From the NCBI GenBank assembly GCA_021776785.1, contig JAJFFF010000031.1:1-64000 (forward strand): DNA of 64,000 nucleotides, written 5' to 3'. Shown piece by piece: positions 51,595 to 62,200 of this stretch; the first letter of the stretch is position 1; each line of letters starts with the position of its first letter. Source of the stretch: Planctomycetota bacterium. Its GTDB lineage: Bacteria > Planctomycetota > PLA2. The notes below the pieces were generated by a model. The model was not told where the DNA came from. It made no database searches and was given only the letters and a program-made list of their open reading frames with translations. A program made the position numbers and the translations under genes.

Positions 51595-53457
51595 ATGAAC
51601 GTCTTGACGATCGCCTTGGCGAGCGCGGCGGCGCTGTTTTTGGGCTACCGGATCTACGGGCGGTTCATCGCACACCGGCTGTACGGAGCGGGCGATCTGC
51701 CGGACGAGCGCATGCCGAGCCGCGCGCGCGAGGACGGCGTTGATTTTGTGCCCACGAGCCGGAGCGTGCTGCTCGGGCACCACTACGTAACGATCGCCGG
51801 CGCGGGACCCATCGTTGGCCCGGCTGTGGCGGTCACGTGGGGCTGGCTCCCGGCACTGCTGTGGGTGATCCTCGGCGCGATCTTCATCGGCGCCGTCCAC
51901 GATCTTGGCGCGTTGATCGCGTCCGTGCGCAACCGCGGCCGCACCATCGGCGACCTTGCGGCCGATATCATGACGCCGCGCGTCCGCCTCCTGTTTCTCG
52001 CATTCATCGCGATGGCGCTTTGGGTGGTCCTGGCCGTATTCGCGTTCGTGATCGGCGCGCTGTTCGCCAACGTGCCCGCCAGCGTCCTCGCCGTTTGGAT
52101 CGAAGTGCCGCTCGCGATGTACGTGGGCTACCGTGTGTATGGCCGCCGCGGCTCGATGATCCGCTGGAGCCTCGCTGCGCTCGTATTCATGTACGTGGCG
52201 ATCGCTGTGGGCGCGACGAGCACCGTCAGCGGATGGTTCACGTGGAGCGATCCGAGAGCCGGGATCATTTTTTGGCTCTACATCCTGTTTGGGTACAGCT
52301 ATCTCGCGAGCGTGATGCCGGTCACCAAACTGCTCCAGCCGCGCGACTACATCAACTCGCACCAGCTCTTTTTGGCGCTCGGCGTCCTGCTCCTGGGCGT
52401 CGGGATCTCCGCCGTGACAGCGCCCGCGTCGCTGGAGATGGTCGCGCCCGCGGTCAACGATCAGATTCCGCACGATCTCGGGGCTCCGTTTCTCTACCCC
52501 TTCCTCTTCATCACGATTGCTTGCGGTGCGATCAGCGGCTTTCACTGCATGGTCGCCAGTGGCACGACGTCGCGCCAGATGGCGACCGAGCGCGACGCGC
52601 GCGCCATTGGATACGGCGCCATGATCTTGGAGGCCGGGCTCGCCGTCGTCGTGATCTTGTGCTGCTGCTCGGCCGCCGGATTCGCCGACATCGCGGCCTG
52701 GAACGCCAAGTATTCCGGCGACTGGGTCGGCACCGGCAGTCTCCTGTCAAAACTGCAGGGGTTTGTGCAAGGCGGCGCCGGTTACATGCACGCCGCCCTC
52801 CCCATCGTCGAAGTCACGCTGCTTCAAACCGTGATCACCGTCGTGATCATTTCGTTCGCCGCGACGACCATGGACTCCGCCACGCGCATCCAGCGCTATG
52901 TGATCGCCGAGTTGGGCGAAGCGACCGGAATCCGCGTCCTGACGCGCAAGCACGTGGCCACCGCGTTGGCGGTCGGAACCGCCGGTGGCCTCGCGATCTT
53001 TGCCGGGAGCGGCGGCTCGGGCGGCCTCGTGCTCTGGCCGGTGTTCGGCGTCATGAATCAGTTGCTCGCGTGTCTCACGTTCTTGATCCTCAACACGTGG
53101 CTCGCCAAGCGCGGGAAGCCGGTGATCTTTACGACGGTCCCGATGTTGTTTTTGATCGTGACCGTCACGTGGGCCGGGATCGCGCTGTTCGCCAAGTTCA
53201 GTGAAGACTGGGGCGCCAACTGGCACCTGCTGCTCGTGTTGGCGATCGGTCTCGCGCTTGAAGCGTGGATGATCGTCGAAGGCGTGGCTGTGTATCGACT
53301 GAGCCGCCGTGTGCGTCGCCAGGGTGCGTCGCCCGCGGAAACGCGTCAGGCGTTGGCCGGCCCCACCGGTTCCGTCATCGACGAGCACGGCGTAATCTTG
53401 GGCGCCGCGGTGGCATCGGGAGCGGCGCCGTCCATGCCGGAAGGTGACATCATGTGA
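51595..53457 (+). CDS. cstA: Carbon starvation protein CstA family (peptide/pyruvate transporter)
   Basis: LLGHHYVTIAGAGPIVGPAVAVTWGWLPALLWVILGAIFIGAVHD; FAATTMDSATRIQRYVI; multiple TM. Confidence 0.95.
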   Translation: MNVLTIALASAAALFLGYRIYGRFIAHRLYGAGDLPDERMPSRAREDGVDFVPTSRSVLLGHHYVTIAGAGPIVGPAVAVTWGWLPALLWVILGAIFIGAVHDLGALIASVRNRGRTIGDLAADIMTPRVRLLFLAFIAMALWVVLAVFAFVIGALFANVPASVLAVWIEVPLAMYVGYRVYGRRGSMIRWSLAALVFMYVAIAVGATSTVSGWFTWSDPRAGIIFWLYILFGYSYLASVMPVTKLLQPRDYINSHQLFLALGVLLLGVGISAVTAPASLEMVAPAVNDQIPHDLGAPFLYPFLFITIACGAISGFHCMVASGTTSRQMATERDARAIGYGAMILEAGLAVVVILCCCSAAGFADIAAWNAKYSGDWVGTGSLLSKLQGFVQGGAGYMHAALPIVEVTLLQTVITVVIISFAATTMDSATRIQRYVIAELGEATGIRVLTRKHVATALAVGTAGGLAIFAGSGGSGGLVLWPVFGVMNQLLACLTFLILNTWLAKRGKPVIFTTVPMLFLIVTVTWAGIALFAKFSEDWGANWHLLLVLAIGLALEAWMIVEGVAVYRLSRRVRRQGASPAETRQALAGPTGSVIDEHGVILGAAVASGAAPSMPEGDIM

Positions 53458-53613
53458 AGCTCAATGCGCACGTGATCTTTACGCGCATCGCCGCGACGTA
53501 ATGCGCCATATACCGGAACGATTCCGAGACATGGATTTCTCCGAAATTCACGGAAGCGTATGCGATCCCTGCTAGTCTTGCTCTAGCGAGTTTGGGCAAG
53601 AAAGAGGATAGAC

Positions 53614-55563
53614 ATGCAGGCACGACGATGTGCACTGACCGTCTTCAATCGGCTAACCACGTGGGGCCTGTTGGTTGTCTTGGGATGGGGATCGCCCGTA
53701 GCGCTCGCGCACGGCGGTGGCCATCGCGTCACGCCGCCTCCTCCTTCTCCGCCACAACCGCAGCGACCGGAACCGCCGCCCGCTCCCCCGCCGCCGCCGA
53801 CGATTCCGCCGGACTACCGACGGCCCGGCGACACGCCGCCGCCTCCGCCGCCGTCCCCGACGCCCGAGAGCCCCGGCGCGCCGACGTCAGGGCCGCGCGG
53901 CGGACCGCGCCCGGGCCACGATTCGCCTCACCGCACGAACCCGCGACCGGGAAGCCGTCGGGGCAGTAGCGCCTCAACCCATTGGCGCATCTGGTGGGAC
54001 TACAACCGCGAGTATCTGCTCGGGTTGCGCGGCCTCATGCGGCAAAACGTAGTGACGACCAAGACGACCAAGCGCGTGGGGACGCTGTCGATCGACGAAT
54101 GGCGCGACGCCGCCCGCGGCGCGCTGCGCGAGATTGCGGTGCACGAAACCACCAACGCCAAGGTGCGCGCCGCCGCGTACATCGCGTTGGGGCGTGTGGC
54201 CACCGACCGCGACGTGATGTTGTTTCTTAAGCCGCTGGAGCGCGCCAAAAGCGACGACGATGTCGCGGCGGCCGCGGCACTTGGGCTCGGCATGTTGCCG
54301 CCGATCAAGAACCAACGTGTGAATCAGTACGCGCGTGCGCAGCTGGAACACATCTACGACAACCGCTCGCGCTCGTTGCGCGTCCGCGGGTTCGCCGCCC
54401 TGGCCGCCGGGCTGCGCGGTCGCCACGACAAAGTGACAGCGCTCTCGCTCGCTCGTTCGTGCGCGGACGTGAAGAGCGGAAACGACGCCGCGGTGCTCGC
54501 GTACGCGTGCGGGCTGACGCAGGACTCGTTGTTATTGCCCGAACTCTTTGACGCGCTCCGTAAGGGCCGCATCGGCCAGCAAAAACTCACCGACAACGCG
54601 CGCGCGCATGCTGCGTCCGCGCTTGGCATGATTCGCAACCCTCTCGTCATCGACACGCTGCTCGACATCTTGGGCTCGCGGCGCGCTGGCCGCGAGACAA
54701 AACGGGCTGTCATCATGAGCCTGGGTCGGCAGTTGCGCGAGTTCGAGTTAGACGAACGCGTCGTCCAACGTATCCACCGCGCGCTGCGCGCCGTGCTGCG
54801 CAAGGGCAAAGAGCCGATGCAACGCGCATTCGCCGCTCTCTCGCTGGCAGGCGCCAAGACGCCGCTCGCCATCCCCGAATTGCTGACCGAATTCGAACGC
54901 GGCGGCGACGCGACGCTCAAACCGTATCTCGCGCTGGGGCTCGGGCTCGCGGCGCGCACACTTGGCGACACGGGCTCCGCGCAAGAGATTCGCAAGTACC
55001 TCGCGGAGCGTTGGGCGCAGGCGAAAGAGATCGAACTGCATGCGGCGCTCAGCTTGGCGGTTGGCCTTTCCCGCCACAAAGACATGATCGAAGACCTGGT
55101 CGCGGAGCTTCAACTTGCGCGACGACCGGCCGCGATCCGCGCCGCCGCCGCCGAGGCGCTCGGCCTGATTGGCCAGCGCGATCCGCGCGCATTAAAGGCA
55201 CTTATCGACGGCGTTCACAAGGGCCCGCCGGAGGTGCTGGGCACATCCGCACTGGCCCTCGGGCTGCTCGGCAACCGTTCCATCGCCCGCGACCTCGTGA
55301 AAAAGTTGCACAAGGCGCGCAGCGGGATCCTGCAGGGGCACCTGACGCTCGCACTCGGCCACCTCGGGAACACCGAGACCATTGCGCCGTTGATTGAGAC
55401 GCTCCGCGATCCCTCGCAGCGCCGTGTCGTCCGGGAATTGGCGGCCGTGGCACTGGGGTTGATCTGCGATCCGCGCGAACGCGACATGCTGTTTGAGCTC
55501 GATGCGTATTTCAATTACTTCGCGACGACGATCGCCACCAACGAGCTGCTCACGATTTTTTGA
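53614..55563 (+). CDS. Secreted proline-rich HEAT-repeat protein with 'AHGGG' mature N-terminus
   Basis: Signal peptide ...LLVVLGWGSPVALA-HGGG; Pro-rich segment; repeats such as KALIDGVHKGPPEVLGTSALALGLLG. Confidence 0.85.
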   Translation: MQARRCALTVFNRLTTWGLLVVLGWGSPVALAHGGGHRVTPPPPSPPQPQRPEPPPAPPPPPTIPPDYRRPGDTPPPPPPSPTPESPGAPTSGPRGGPRPGHDSPHRTNPRPGSRRGSSASTHWRIWWDYNREYLLGLRGLMRQNVVTTKTTKRVGTLSIDEWRDAARGALREIAVHETTNAKVRAAAYIALGRVATDRDVMLFLKPLERAKSDDDVAAAAALGLGMLPPIKNQRVNQYARAQLEHIYDNRSRSLRVRGFAALAAGLRGRHDKVTALSLARSCADVKSGNDAAVLAYACGLTQDSLLLPELFDALRKGRIGQQKLTDNARAHAASALGMIRNPLVIDTLLDILGSRRAGRETKRAVIMSLGRQLREFELDERVVQRIHRALRAVLRKGKEPMQRAFAALSLAGAKTPLAIPELLTEFERGGDATLKPYLALGLGLAARTLGDTGSAQEIRKYLAERWAQAKEIELHAALSLAVGLSRHKDMIEDLVAELQLARRPAAIRAAAAEALGLIGQRDPRALKALIDGVHKGPPEVLGTSALALGLLGNRSIARDLVKKLHKARSGILQGHLTLALGHLGNTETIAPLIETLRDPSQRRVVRELAAVALGLICDPRERDMLFELDAYFNYFATTIATNELLTIF

Positions 55564-55607
55564 CCGCGAGCGGAACCGTTCGGCCGGGCCCCCGGTCTTA
55601 CCTGTAG

Positions 55608-56135
55608 ATGGATAAGATCATCGGCCTGGCCGCCCGTGCTCGCAGCGGCGACGCACAAGCCCTGGAGTCGCTTCTTGAGCACTCGGCGGGATTGGCGTGG
55701 GCGACGTGCCGCGCACGCCTCGGCGACTCGCTGGCCGCTCAGGAGGCTGCCGTCGCGGCCCTGGCACGCGTCGCCCGTTTCATCACCAAACTACAGGCGG
55801 CCGAAGCGTATCCGGCATGGCTACGCCGGATCGCCGCGCGTTGCGCTTCGGATCACCGCGGCGGGCGCCGACACGACGACCTCACGCAGGTCCAGGCGCT
55901 CGACGCGCGGCCGGGGCCGGTGGCGCACCTGCTGGCGGCCGAACGTCGGAGCCGCGTCCGTGCCGCACTCGCAACGCTGCCCGAACGCCTGCGCGAACCC
56001 TTGCTCCTTCGCTACGGCGAGGGGCTCACACATCGCGAAATCGCCGCGATGTTGGGAACCGGCGTCGGCACCGTGCATCGCCGTATTGAAAAAGCTCACG
56101 ACCTCTTACGGTCCCTGCTCAAGGAATCCGCATGA
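55608..56135 (+). CDS. RNA polymerase sigma-70-family (ECF-like) sigma factor
   Basis: ALATLPERLREPLLLRYGEGLTHREIAAMLGTGVGTVHRRIEKAHDLL region 4. Confidence 0.88.
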   Translation: MDKIIGLAARARSGDAQALESLLEHSAGLAWATCRARLGDSLAAQEAAVAALARVARFITKLQAAEAYPAWLRRIAARCASDHRGGRRHDDLTQVQALDARPGPVAHLLAAERRSRVRAALATLPERLREPLLLRYGEGLTHREIAAMLGTGVGTVHRRIEKAHDLLRSLLKESA

Positions 56136-57337
56136 CTCACTTCGAAGACGAATGGCGCACAGCAATCTTGGAAGAAACGCCGTCCGTTGACGAGCGGCGC
56201 CGCATGGCCCAGCGTGCACTCGCGCTCGCGCGCACGCCGGACAAAGCGCGACGTGCCCCTTGGGGCGCCGCGCTTGCGACCGCCGCCGCCGTAGCGTTCT
56301 TGGCCGTCGCTCTCTGGAGCCAGTTGCGACCGGGTTCGGACGCGACGGAAACCGAGCGCGCGGCGGGACCAGACAAAGATTCCACGGACAAGGTGGTTCC
56401 CGACAAAAACAAGACATCGACCGCTCCCGGCTCGGTCGACCAGGTACGGGCGCGCGGCGTGCAACACATGGACGGCGCCGCGTTTGGCAAAGCGATGGCC
56501 ATCGCTCGCCAAGACAAGACTCCGTACGCCCTCGTGTCGGGCACCTACCACGCGTTCGGTGCGGATCCGGGACAACTTCTCGCCGCGTTTCGAAAGGCGC
56601 GTCCAGGCGTGAAGCAAGCGTTCCTCTTTCCGACCGAGCACGGCGTTCCCGGCGACGTGGTTTCGGATCGCGGGCCGGTCCAAGACAACATGGCCGGGTT
56701 GTGGTTTCTCCAAGAAGCGGGCATCAAGATGGAAAAGGTCCTGGGCGTCTGGCGCTTTCGATGCGGCGACAAAACGTGGACGTCCAATCAACCCGAAATC
56801 GATGTGGTGATCGACGGCACGAAACGAACGCTCCGCGTGCGCAACGACTCCGTCGCCCCCATCTTGCTCCCCGCCGGGGTGACGTTTGCGGATCGAGAAA
56901 TTCCCGGCGTTGCGGTCCTAGAAGCCATGGACCGAACATGGCGGCGTTACCGGCGCTATCTCGTTCGCGTGGAGTGCAAAGCGCTCGGCATGGCGGCGTG
57001 GGTGAGCGTCGCATGTGAGTTTCCCAGTCCCGAGATCGGCGCCGGCAACGTGATCTCCGTACGCTTTGGCGCGCACGTGTTTCACGGCCTGCGCGGGCTC
57101 CCGAGCGACACCGCGCAGGCGGAGAAAAAAGCGCTGATTGTTGTGCACTACCGACGCGATTCCACCGAGTTTTTCAACGATCTGCTGGGCGAGATTCCCG
57201 ACATCGGTCGATCGCAGTACTGTGTCTCCCACGCGCGCTCAAACGAGATTCGGTTTTACGACAAGGAAGGCAAGCTCGAGGCCGTGTTGAAAGGCGACGC
57301 CCTGACAACGGAGGCGATTCGCAAGGCGTTGCGTTGA
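56132..57337 (+). CDS. Single-TM anti-sigma-like protein with uncharacterised ectodomain
   Basis: ATGA overlap with the sigma gene; short cytoplasmic helix, TM GAALATAAAVAFLAVALW, then about 330 aa exported region. Confidence 0.65.
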   Translation: MTHFEDEWRTAILEETPSVDERRRMAQRALALARTPDKARRAPWGAALATAAAVAFLAVALWSQLRPGSDATETERAAGPDKDSTDKVVPDKNKTSTAPGSVDQVRARGVQHMDGAAFGKAMAIARQDKTPYALVSGTYHAFGADPGQLLAAFRKARPGVKQAFLFPTEHGVPGDVVSDRGPVQDNMAGLWFLQEAGIKMEKVLGVWRFRCGDKTWTSNQPEIDVVIDGTKRTLRVRNDSVAPILLPAGVTFADREIPGVAVLEAMDRTWRRYRRYLVRVECKALGMAAWVSVACEFPSPEIGAGNVISVRFGAHVFHGLRGLPSDTAQAEKKALIVVHYRRDSTEFFNDLLGEIPDIGRSQYCVSHARSNEIRFYDKEGKLEAVLKGDALTTEAIRKALR

Positions 57338-57338
57338 G

Positions 57339-58217
57339 TTAGCCGTCCTCGGTAGACGATGCCGGTTTCGCCCGGCTGCGCTTGACCGGTGCGTCCACAG
57401 ATGCGGGAGGCGGCGGAGGCGGAGGTATGCCGCGCGGCCTTTCAAAGATGCCGTCCGGCGGATACACCAGGTATCCGAGGGCAACGTCGGCGCTTACGGC
57501 CTTGTCTCCCTTGCCGGTAAACGCGGTTTCCAACGCCGCCACGCACGGAATATCGATTACCGCGTCCTTGACGTCTGTCCGATCGACGAAGCGAATGCCG
57601 CCGTCCTTGGAGACGATCATGCAGCGCGCATTGTCGCCGTAAACACGAGTCCCGGTGTGATGACGGGTCAACAGCACATAACCGTCCACCAGCACGGTGA
57701 CCGTGTGCTCTTTTACAACCGGAAAGACACGCAAGTCCACTCGACCGGCGCTGTGGCGGACCGCAACAAGCGGGTCGACGCCGCTATCGCGCAAGTAGAG
57801 ATACTTGCGCCGAGTCGACTTCGACGGCTGCAACGACGCGGGGACATAACTCGCTGGATCTTTGATACGGTCCGACAGGAGGCAGAACTTGGCATGCGTT
57901 GCCGCGAAGATCGGTCCCGGCGTCAGGCTGGCAACGCCCTCGGCAACGACGTCTTTCGTCTTGAACTTGATCGCCATCCGCACTTGCGCGACATCGCCCC
58001 AACGTTCTAAAACCGTCGTCTTCGATTCGTGCTGGACTGAGCGTCGTGGGCTTTGACACTCCTTGCAGCCAACGTGCGCGCAATAGCAAGGCGGTCCGAA
58101 TAGATCCGGCGGAACACCGCGTACCCGACGGTGCGGACCACCACCGTGCGCCCATGTGGCACCGGCGATACAGCACAAACAAAGAAGTAGGCGGGTCGTG
58201 AACGAGTGTCCGGTCAT
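57339..58217 (-). CDS. Exported 'AHGGG' protein with CxCxHxxCxxC motif; paralogue A
   Basis: Signal peptide TRLLLCLCCIAGATWA-HGGG; CYCAHVGCKEC; KTTVLERWGDVAQVRMAI...; Pro-rich C-terminus. Confidence 0.75.
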   Translation of the reverse strand: MTGHSFTTRLLLCLCCIAGATWAHGGGPHRRVRGVPPDLFGPPCYCAHVGCKECQSPRRSVQHESKTTVLERWGDVAQVRMAIKFKTKDVVAEGVASLTPGPIFAATHAKFCLLSDRIKDPASYVPASLQPSKSTRRKYLYLRDSGVDPLVAVRHSAGRVDLRVFPVVKEHTVTVLVDGYVLLTRHHTGTRVYGDNARCMIVSKDGGIRFVDRTDVKDAVIDIPCVAALETAFTGKGDKAVSADVALGYLVYPPDGIFERPRGIPPPPPPPASVDAPVKRSRAKPASSTEDG

Positions 58218-58234
58218 GCGATTAGCGTGCTGCC

Positions 58235-59104
58235 CTAACCGGCAACTTTGCGAGGGGGAGACTTTGACGGCGCGCGCTTGACCTGCGGATCGGCGGGCGG
58301 CGGAGGAGGCGGTTCCACGTCACCCGGCGTCGCCCCAGGATGGACGGCCGGCGGCGTCGGCGGCGCGATCGGGTATCCGAGGCAGACCTCGGAGCTGACC
58401 GCGCCGGTTCCTTTGCCCGTGAACGCGGTTTCCAATGCCGCCACGCACGGGATTTCAATCACAGCACTCTTGACCGTAGAGCGATCGACAAAGCGAAGTC
58501 CGCCGCCCTTGGCCACGATCATGCAGCGCGCATCGTCACCGTAGACGCGCGTTTCTGTGTGGTGACGAGTCAGCAACACGAACCCCTCCACGAAGACGGT
58601 CACGGCGTTGCCCTTCACAACCGGGAAGACGCGCACGTCAACGCGCCCCGCGCTGTGTCGCACGGCGACGAGCGGATCGATGCGGCGATTCCGCAGCGAA
58701 ATGTAGTTGCGGCGGGCCGGCTTCGACGGCTGCATCGGCGCAACGGTATAGGCCGCCGGATCGAAACGTTTGTCCGAGGCGAGGCAAAACACGGCCTGTG
58801 TGGCGGCGAAGATCGGTCCCGGCTTGAGGCTGACCGCGCCCTCGGCAGCCGCGTCTTTGGTCGTGTGCGTGATCGCCATGCGCACATGCGCGACATCACC
58901 CCATCGTTTCAACACTGTTGTTTTCGTTTCGTGCTGTGTTGAACCTCGACGGCCGCACGTGTTGCAATCCACGTGCGCGCAATCGCACCGAGAACGTAGT
59001 CCAGGCGGAACGCCGTTGCCCGGCCCGCGGAATCCACCGCCTCCATGCGCCCAAGTAGCGCCAGCGATACAGAACAAGCAGAGGAGTGTGCGCGTCGTTC
59101 TCAT
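58235..59104 (-). CDS. Exported 'AHGGG' protein with CxCxHxxCxxC motif; paralogue B
   Basis: Signal peptide TLLCLFCIAGATWA-HGGG; CDCAHVDCNTC; KTTVLKRWGDVAHVRMAI...; high similarity to 57339..58217. Confidence 0.75.
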   Translation of the reverse strand: MRTTRTLLCLFCIAGATWAHGGGGFRGPGNGVPPGLRSRCDCAHVDCNTCGRRGSTQHETKTTVLKRWGDVAHVRMAITHTTKDAAAEGAVSLKPGPIFAATQAVFCLASDKRFDPAAYTVAPMQPSKPARRNYISLRNRRIDPLVAVRHSAGRVDVRVFPVVKGNAVTVFVEGFVLLTRHHTETRVYGDDARCMIVAKGGGLRFVDRSTVKSAVIEIPCVAALETAFTGKGTGAVSSEVCLGYPIAPPTPPAVHPGATPGDVEPPPPPPADPQVKRAPSKSPPRKVAG

Positions 59105-59202
59105 GGTGAGATGAAAACGCGAACGGTGTGCCACGTGCGCGCTGAAGCGATATCGACGTGCACCGTCACAGGACGGTGACGCGCGTTACGACATCCGCAA
59201 AC

Positions 59203-59239
59203 GAAAACGGGCCGCCTCCCCTTGCGAGGAGACGACCCG
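59203..59239 (-). terminator. Rho-independent terminator after the GlmS-like gene
   Basis: On - strand CGGGTCGTCTCCT-CGCAA-GGGGAGGCGGCCCG-TTTTCG. Confidence 0.7.
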
Positions 59240-59259
59240 TGTCATCGTTTCGAGTCAGA

Positions 59260-62200
59260 TTACTTGCCGTCGGCGTGCGCGCCGGCAAGTTGATCGGCAA
59301 TCACTTCCACCGGTGCGGTCAACAGTGTCAACGGATCGATCTTGGTGAGATCGCCGTCGGACACGATCGCGTTGGTCTCCGCGATCTGATCGCGCAAGAG
59401 CGAGTATCGATTGCGATACCCCGTTAGCATCGAACGCACGGTCGCTTCGTCGAGCGTATCGTGGAAGCGAGCGTGCAAGAGCACGAGCCCCGTGCAGGCA
59501 CCCTTATGAATTTCGGGCACAAGCAGAATCGGCCGGTGATCGGAACGCCCGACCGCAACCAGCACGGCGCGTTCGGTCGCCACGGTATTCTTGGTACCGC
59601 GCAGCTCGGGGTTGGTGTGGGTGCGCGAAGGCAGGTTCTTACAGATGCCGCCCTGCGCGACGACGCGGATGCGGGCGCCCTCGTTGGGCATGCCGTCGAT
59701 GGCGTAGCGCGTGAAACCAACAACCTCGGCGATTGCCGGATCGAGCGCCTGCAGCACTTTGAGATCGCGATACGCGATCCGTTCGCGCGGCGCACCGGCA
59801 TCGAGAGCTGCGCGAGCCAAGGGCACCGCCAACAACGCTTCGTCGCCGCGGCTGATACCGACCGTAACGGTTTTCGCCTGGTGCTTGATCGCATCGATCG
59901 GCCGGCTGAGCTCTTCGATGCCCTCGGTGAGGGCGTTGGTGAGCTCTTCCACCGCCGCGCCGGGGGTCCCCACGCGACCGAAGTCGTCCGGGAAGTGCTC
60001 CAGCGTGATCGAACGGGTCGCATAGCGGAACAGAAGGGACAAGCGCGTCGCCGTGCTCGCCTCCATCGCGCCGTTGTAGCGGCCAGCGACTAAGCCCTTG
60101 CGATAGTCGCGGAAGGGATCGGCCAAGCCGGCGCGCAATCGGTCCCGCAAGTCGCCACCGTTCGCGCCGCTGGCGCCGACCTCGATCGCACCGCGCGCTT
60201 CGCGCAACGGCAACGCGAGTCGATCGATCGCCTGCGCGGCGAAGTAGCCAAACAGGTGGCCGACCATCGTCGTCAAAATGAACGCTAACTCGGGCTCCGC
60301 TTGCGGAACACGAATGATGGCAGCCGCCGCGCTCCAGTCACCGTCGCCATCGCTGGCGATCACGATCGGACACGCTTTGTGCGCCTTGTAGATCTCAACT
60401 TCTTTCGCGACATCGGAGGCGTTCCCGCCTTCCAAGCCCGCCGCGCAAACCAAGATGAGCGGCTCGGACGAAAGGTCGATGTGTTTTTTGTCTTCGGTCG
60501 CGTCGCACGCGATCGACTTGTAGCAAAGCTCGGACAGCTTGATGCGGATCTCGTGCGCCGCAATTTTATTGCGGCCGTTGCCCACGAGCGCCCAGTGCCG
60601 TCGCTGCGGCGCGTGGTCAAACGCCGCTCGCTTGACCTGGTCACTGCGCGAGAGCACTTCGCGCATGAGATCCGGAAGGTTTTGCAGCGCATCGAGCAGG
60701 CGACTGCGCCGTCCGGGATCGCCGTAACCACACGACTGCGCCAGCCCCTCGCCGAGCAAAATGCCGGCGGCCACCTGACTGTAAAACGCCTTCGTCGAAG
60801 CAACCGACATCTCCACATCGCGACCGTCGCTCGTGTAGATCACGCCATCGACGCGTTCGGTGAGATCGCTGTGACGACGGTTCACGATCCCGATCACCGG
60901 CGCGCCGCGCGCGCGCAGCAAGTCAACCGTGCGGTTGGTGTCGGTCGTCGTGCCGCTCTGGCTGATCGCAACAAAAAGCGTATCGCTCATGTCGTCGCGG
61001 AGATGGAAGCCGCTGACTTCGGTGGCTGGGGCGGCTTCGATCGCGACGTCGTGCCCGCGCAATGCGTCGCGCAATGCTTCCGCAACGCCGGTTCCGGCGA
61101 CCGCCGCGGTCCCCTGACCGATGACGACGATGCGCTTGGTCTGCCCGCTCTTGAGCATCTCGCAGACACGCTTCGGCAGGCTCTCTTCACCGAGCGAAAC
61201 GCAGTTCAGCCCGTTGACTTGCGACACGCGGCCACGCAACGTTTTGCGAATCGACTCGGGTGCTTCCCCGATCTCCTTGCGGAGGTAGTGGCTGTGGTCG
61301 CCGCGATCAATATCGCGCGTAGTGATTTCAACCTTCTTGATGTCCTTGTCGTCGATCGGCAAAACGGTCCCGTCGTACGCGACGCGACTCATGCCGGCCA
61401 TGTCGCCGGCGCGAGCCGCATCGAGCACCACAACCTGCCCGCGGCTCGACGGACGATCCGGGTCCGAAGGAGTCTCCCCGTCCAAACGCAAGTAGTGCGG
61501 CGTCTCTTCGACGATGCCGTACGGCTCGGACGCGACGACAAAACGGCTCTCCGCTTGACCGACGTACAACGCCTGGCCGCTCCCGCGCAACGCCAGATAC
61601 ATCATGCCCGCGTCGTCCGCGCTACTCACACCGATCGCGACCGAACCCTCAAAACGATGCACGGTCTTGCGAAATGCATCGCGCGTCGTGTTCCCAAGCG
61701 TCGCCAGCTTCGAGACCAGCACCGGAATGACTTTGGCGTCCGTCGTAATCTCCGGCGCGATCTGGAACTCGTTTTCTTTGACGAGCGATTGATAGTTATC
61801 GACATCGCCGTTGAGCGCGGCGGTCACGTACGGGCCCGGAGCTTGCTGAAACTGCTCCTGGTTGAGCGGGTGCGCGTTCGGCTCGCTGATCACGCCGACA
61901 CTCGCCCAGCGCGTGTGCGCCAAGACCTCAATCGACACGCCCGGCGTTTCGAGCAAACCGTGTAGTAACGGATCGCCGGCGATCGCGGCGCGCAGCGTCC
62001 GGACGTTGTCGCCCAACTCGCCCACTTCGGCCGCCACTTTGTAGACGAAACTGAAGACGATCTCGTCCTTGGAGTTAACGACGCGTCGAACGGCCTCGTG
62101 CGAGAAGTTACAGGACGCACAACGCTCATCGATCTCGTCGCGCATCTCCGGCGACAATTCGCCGAAGTTGCCTCGGACCGTGATGTGCAATCCGGCGCTG

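Noticed and set aside
53730-53880. Pro-codon-rich repetitive DNA (CCGCCGCC runs)
   Set aside because: Explained as the Pro-rich linker of the HEAT protein, not a DNA repeat array; no CRISPR-like spacing.
60301-61965. 554-aa + strand ORF
   Set aside because: Antisense to the GlmS-like gene; no motif.
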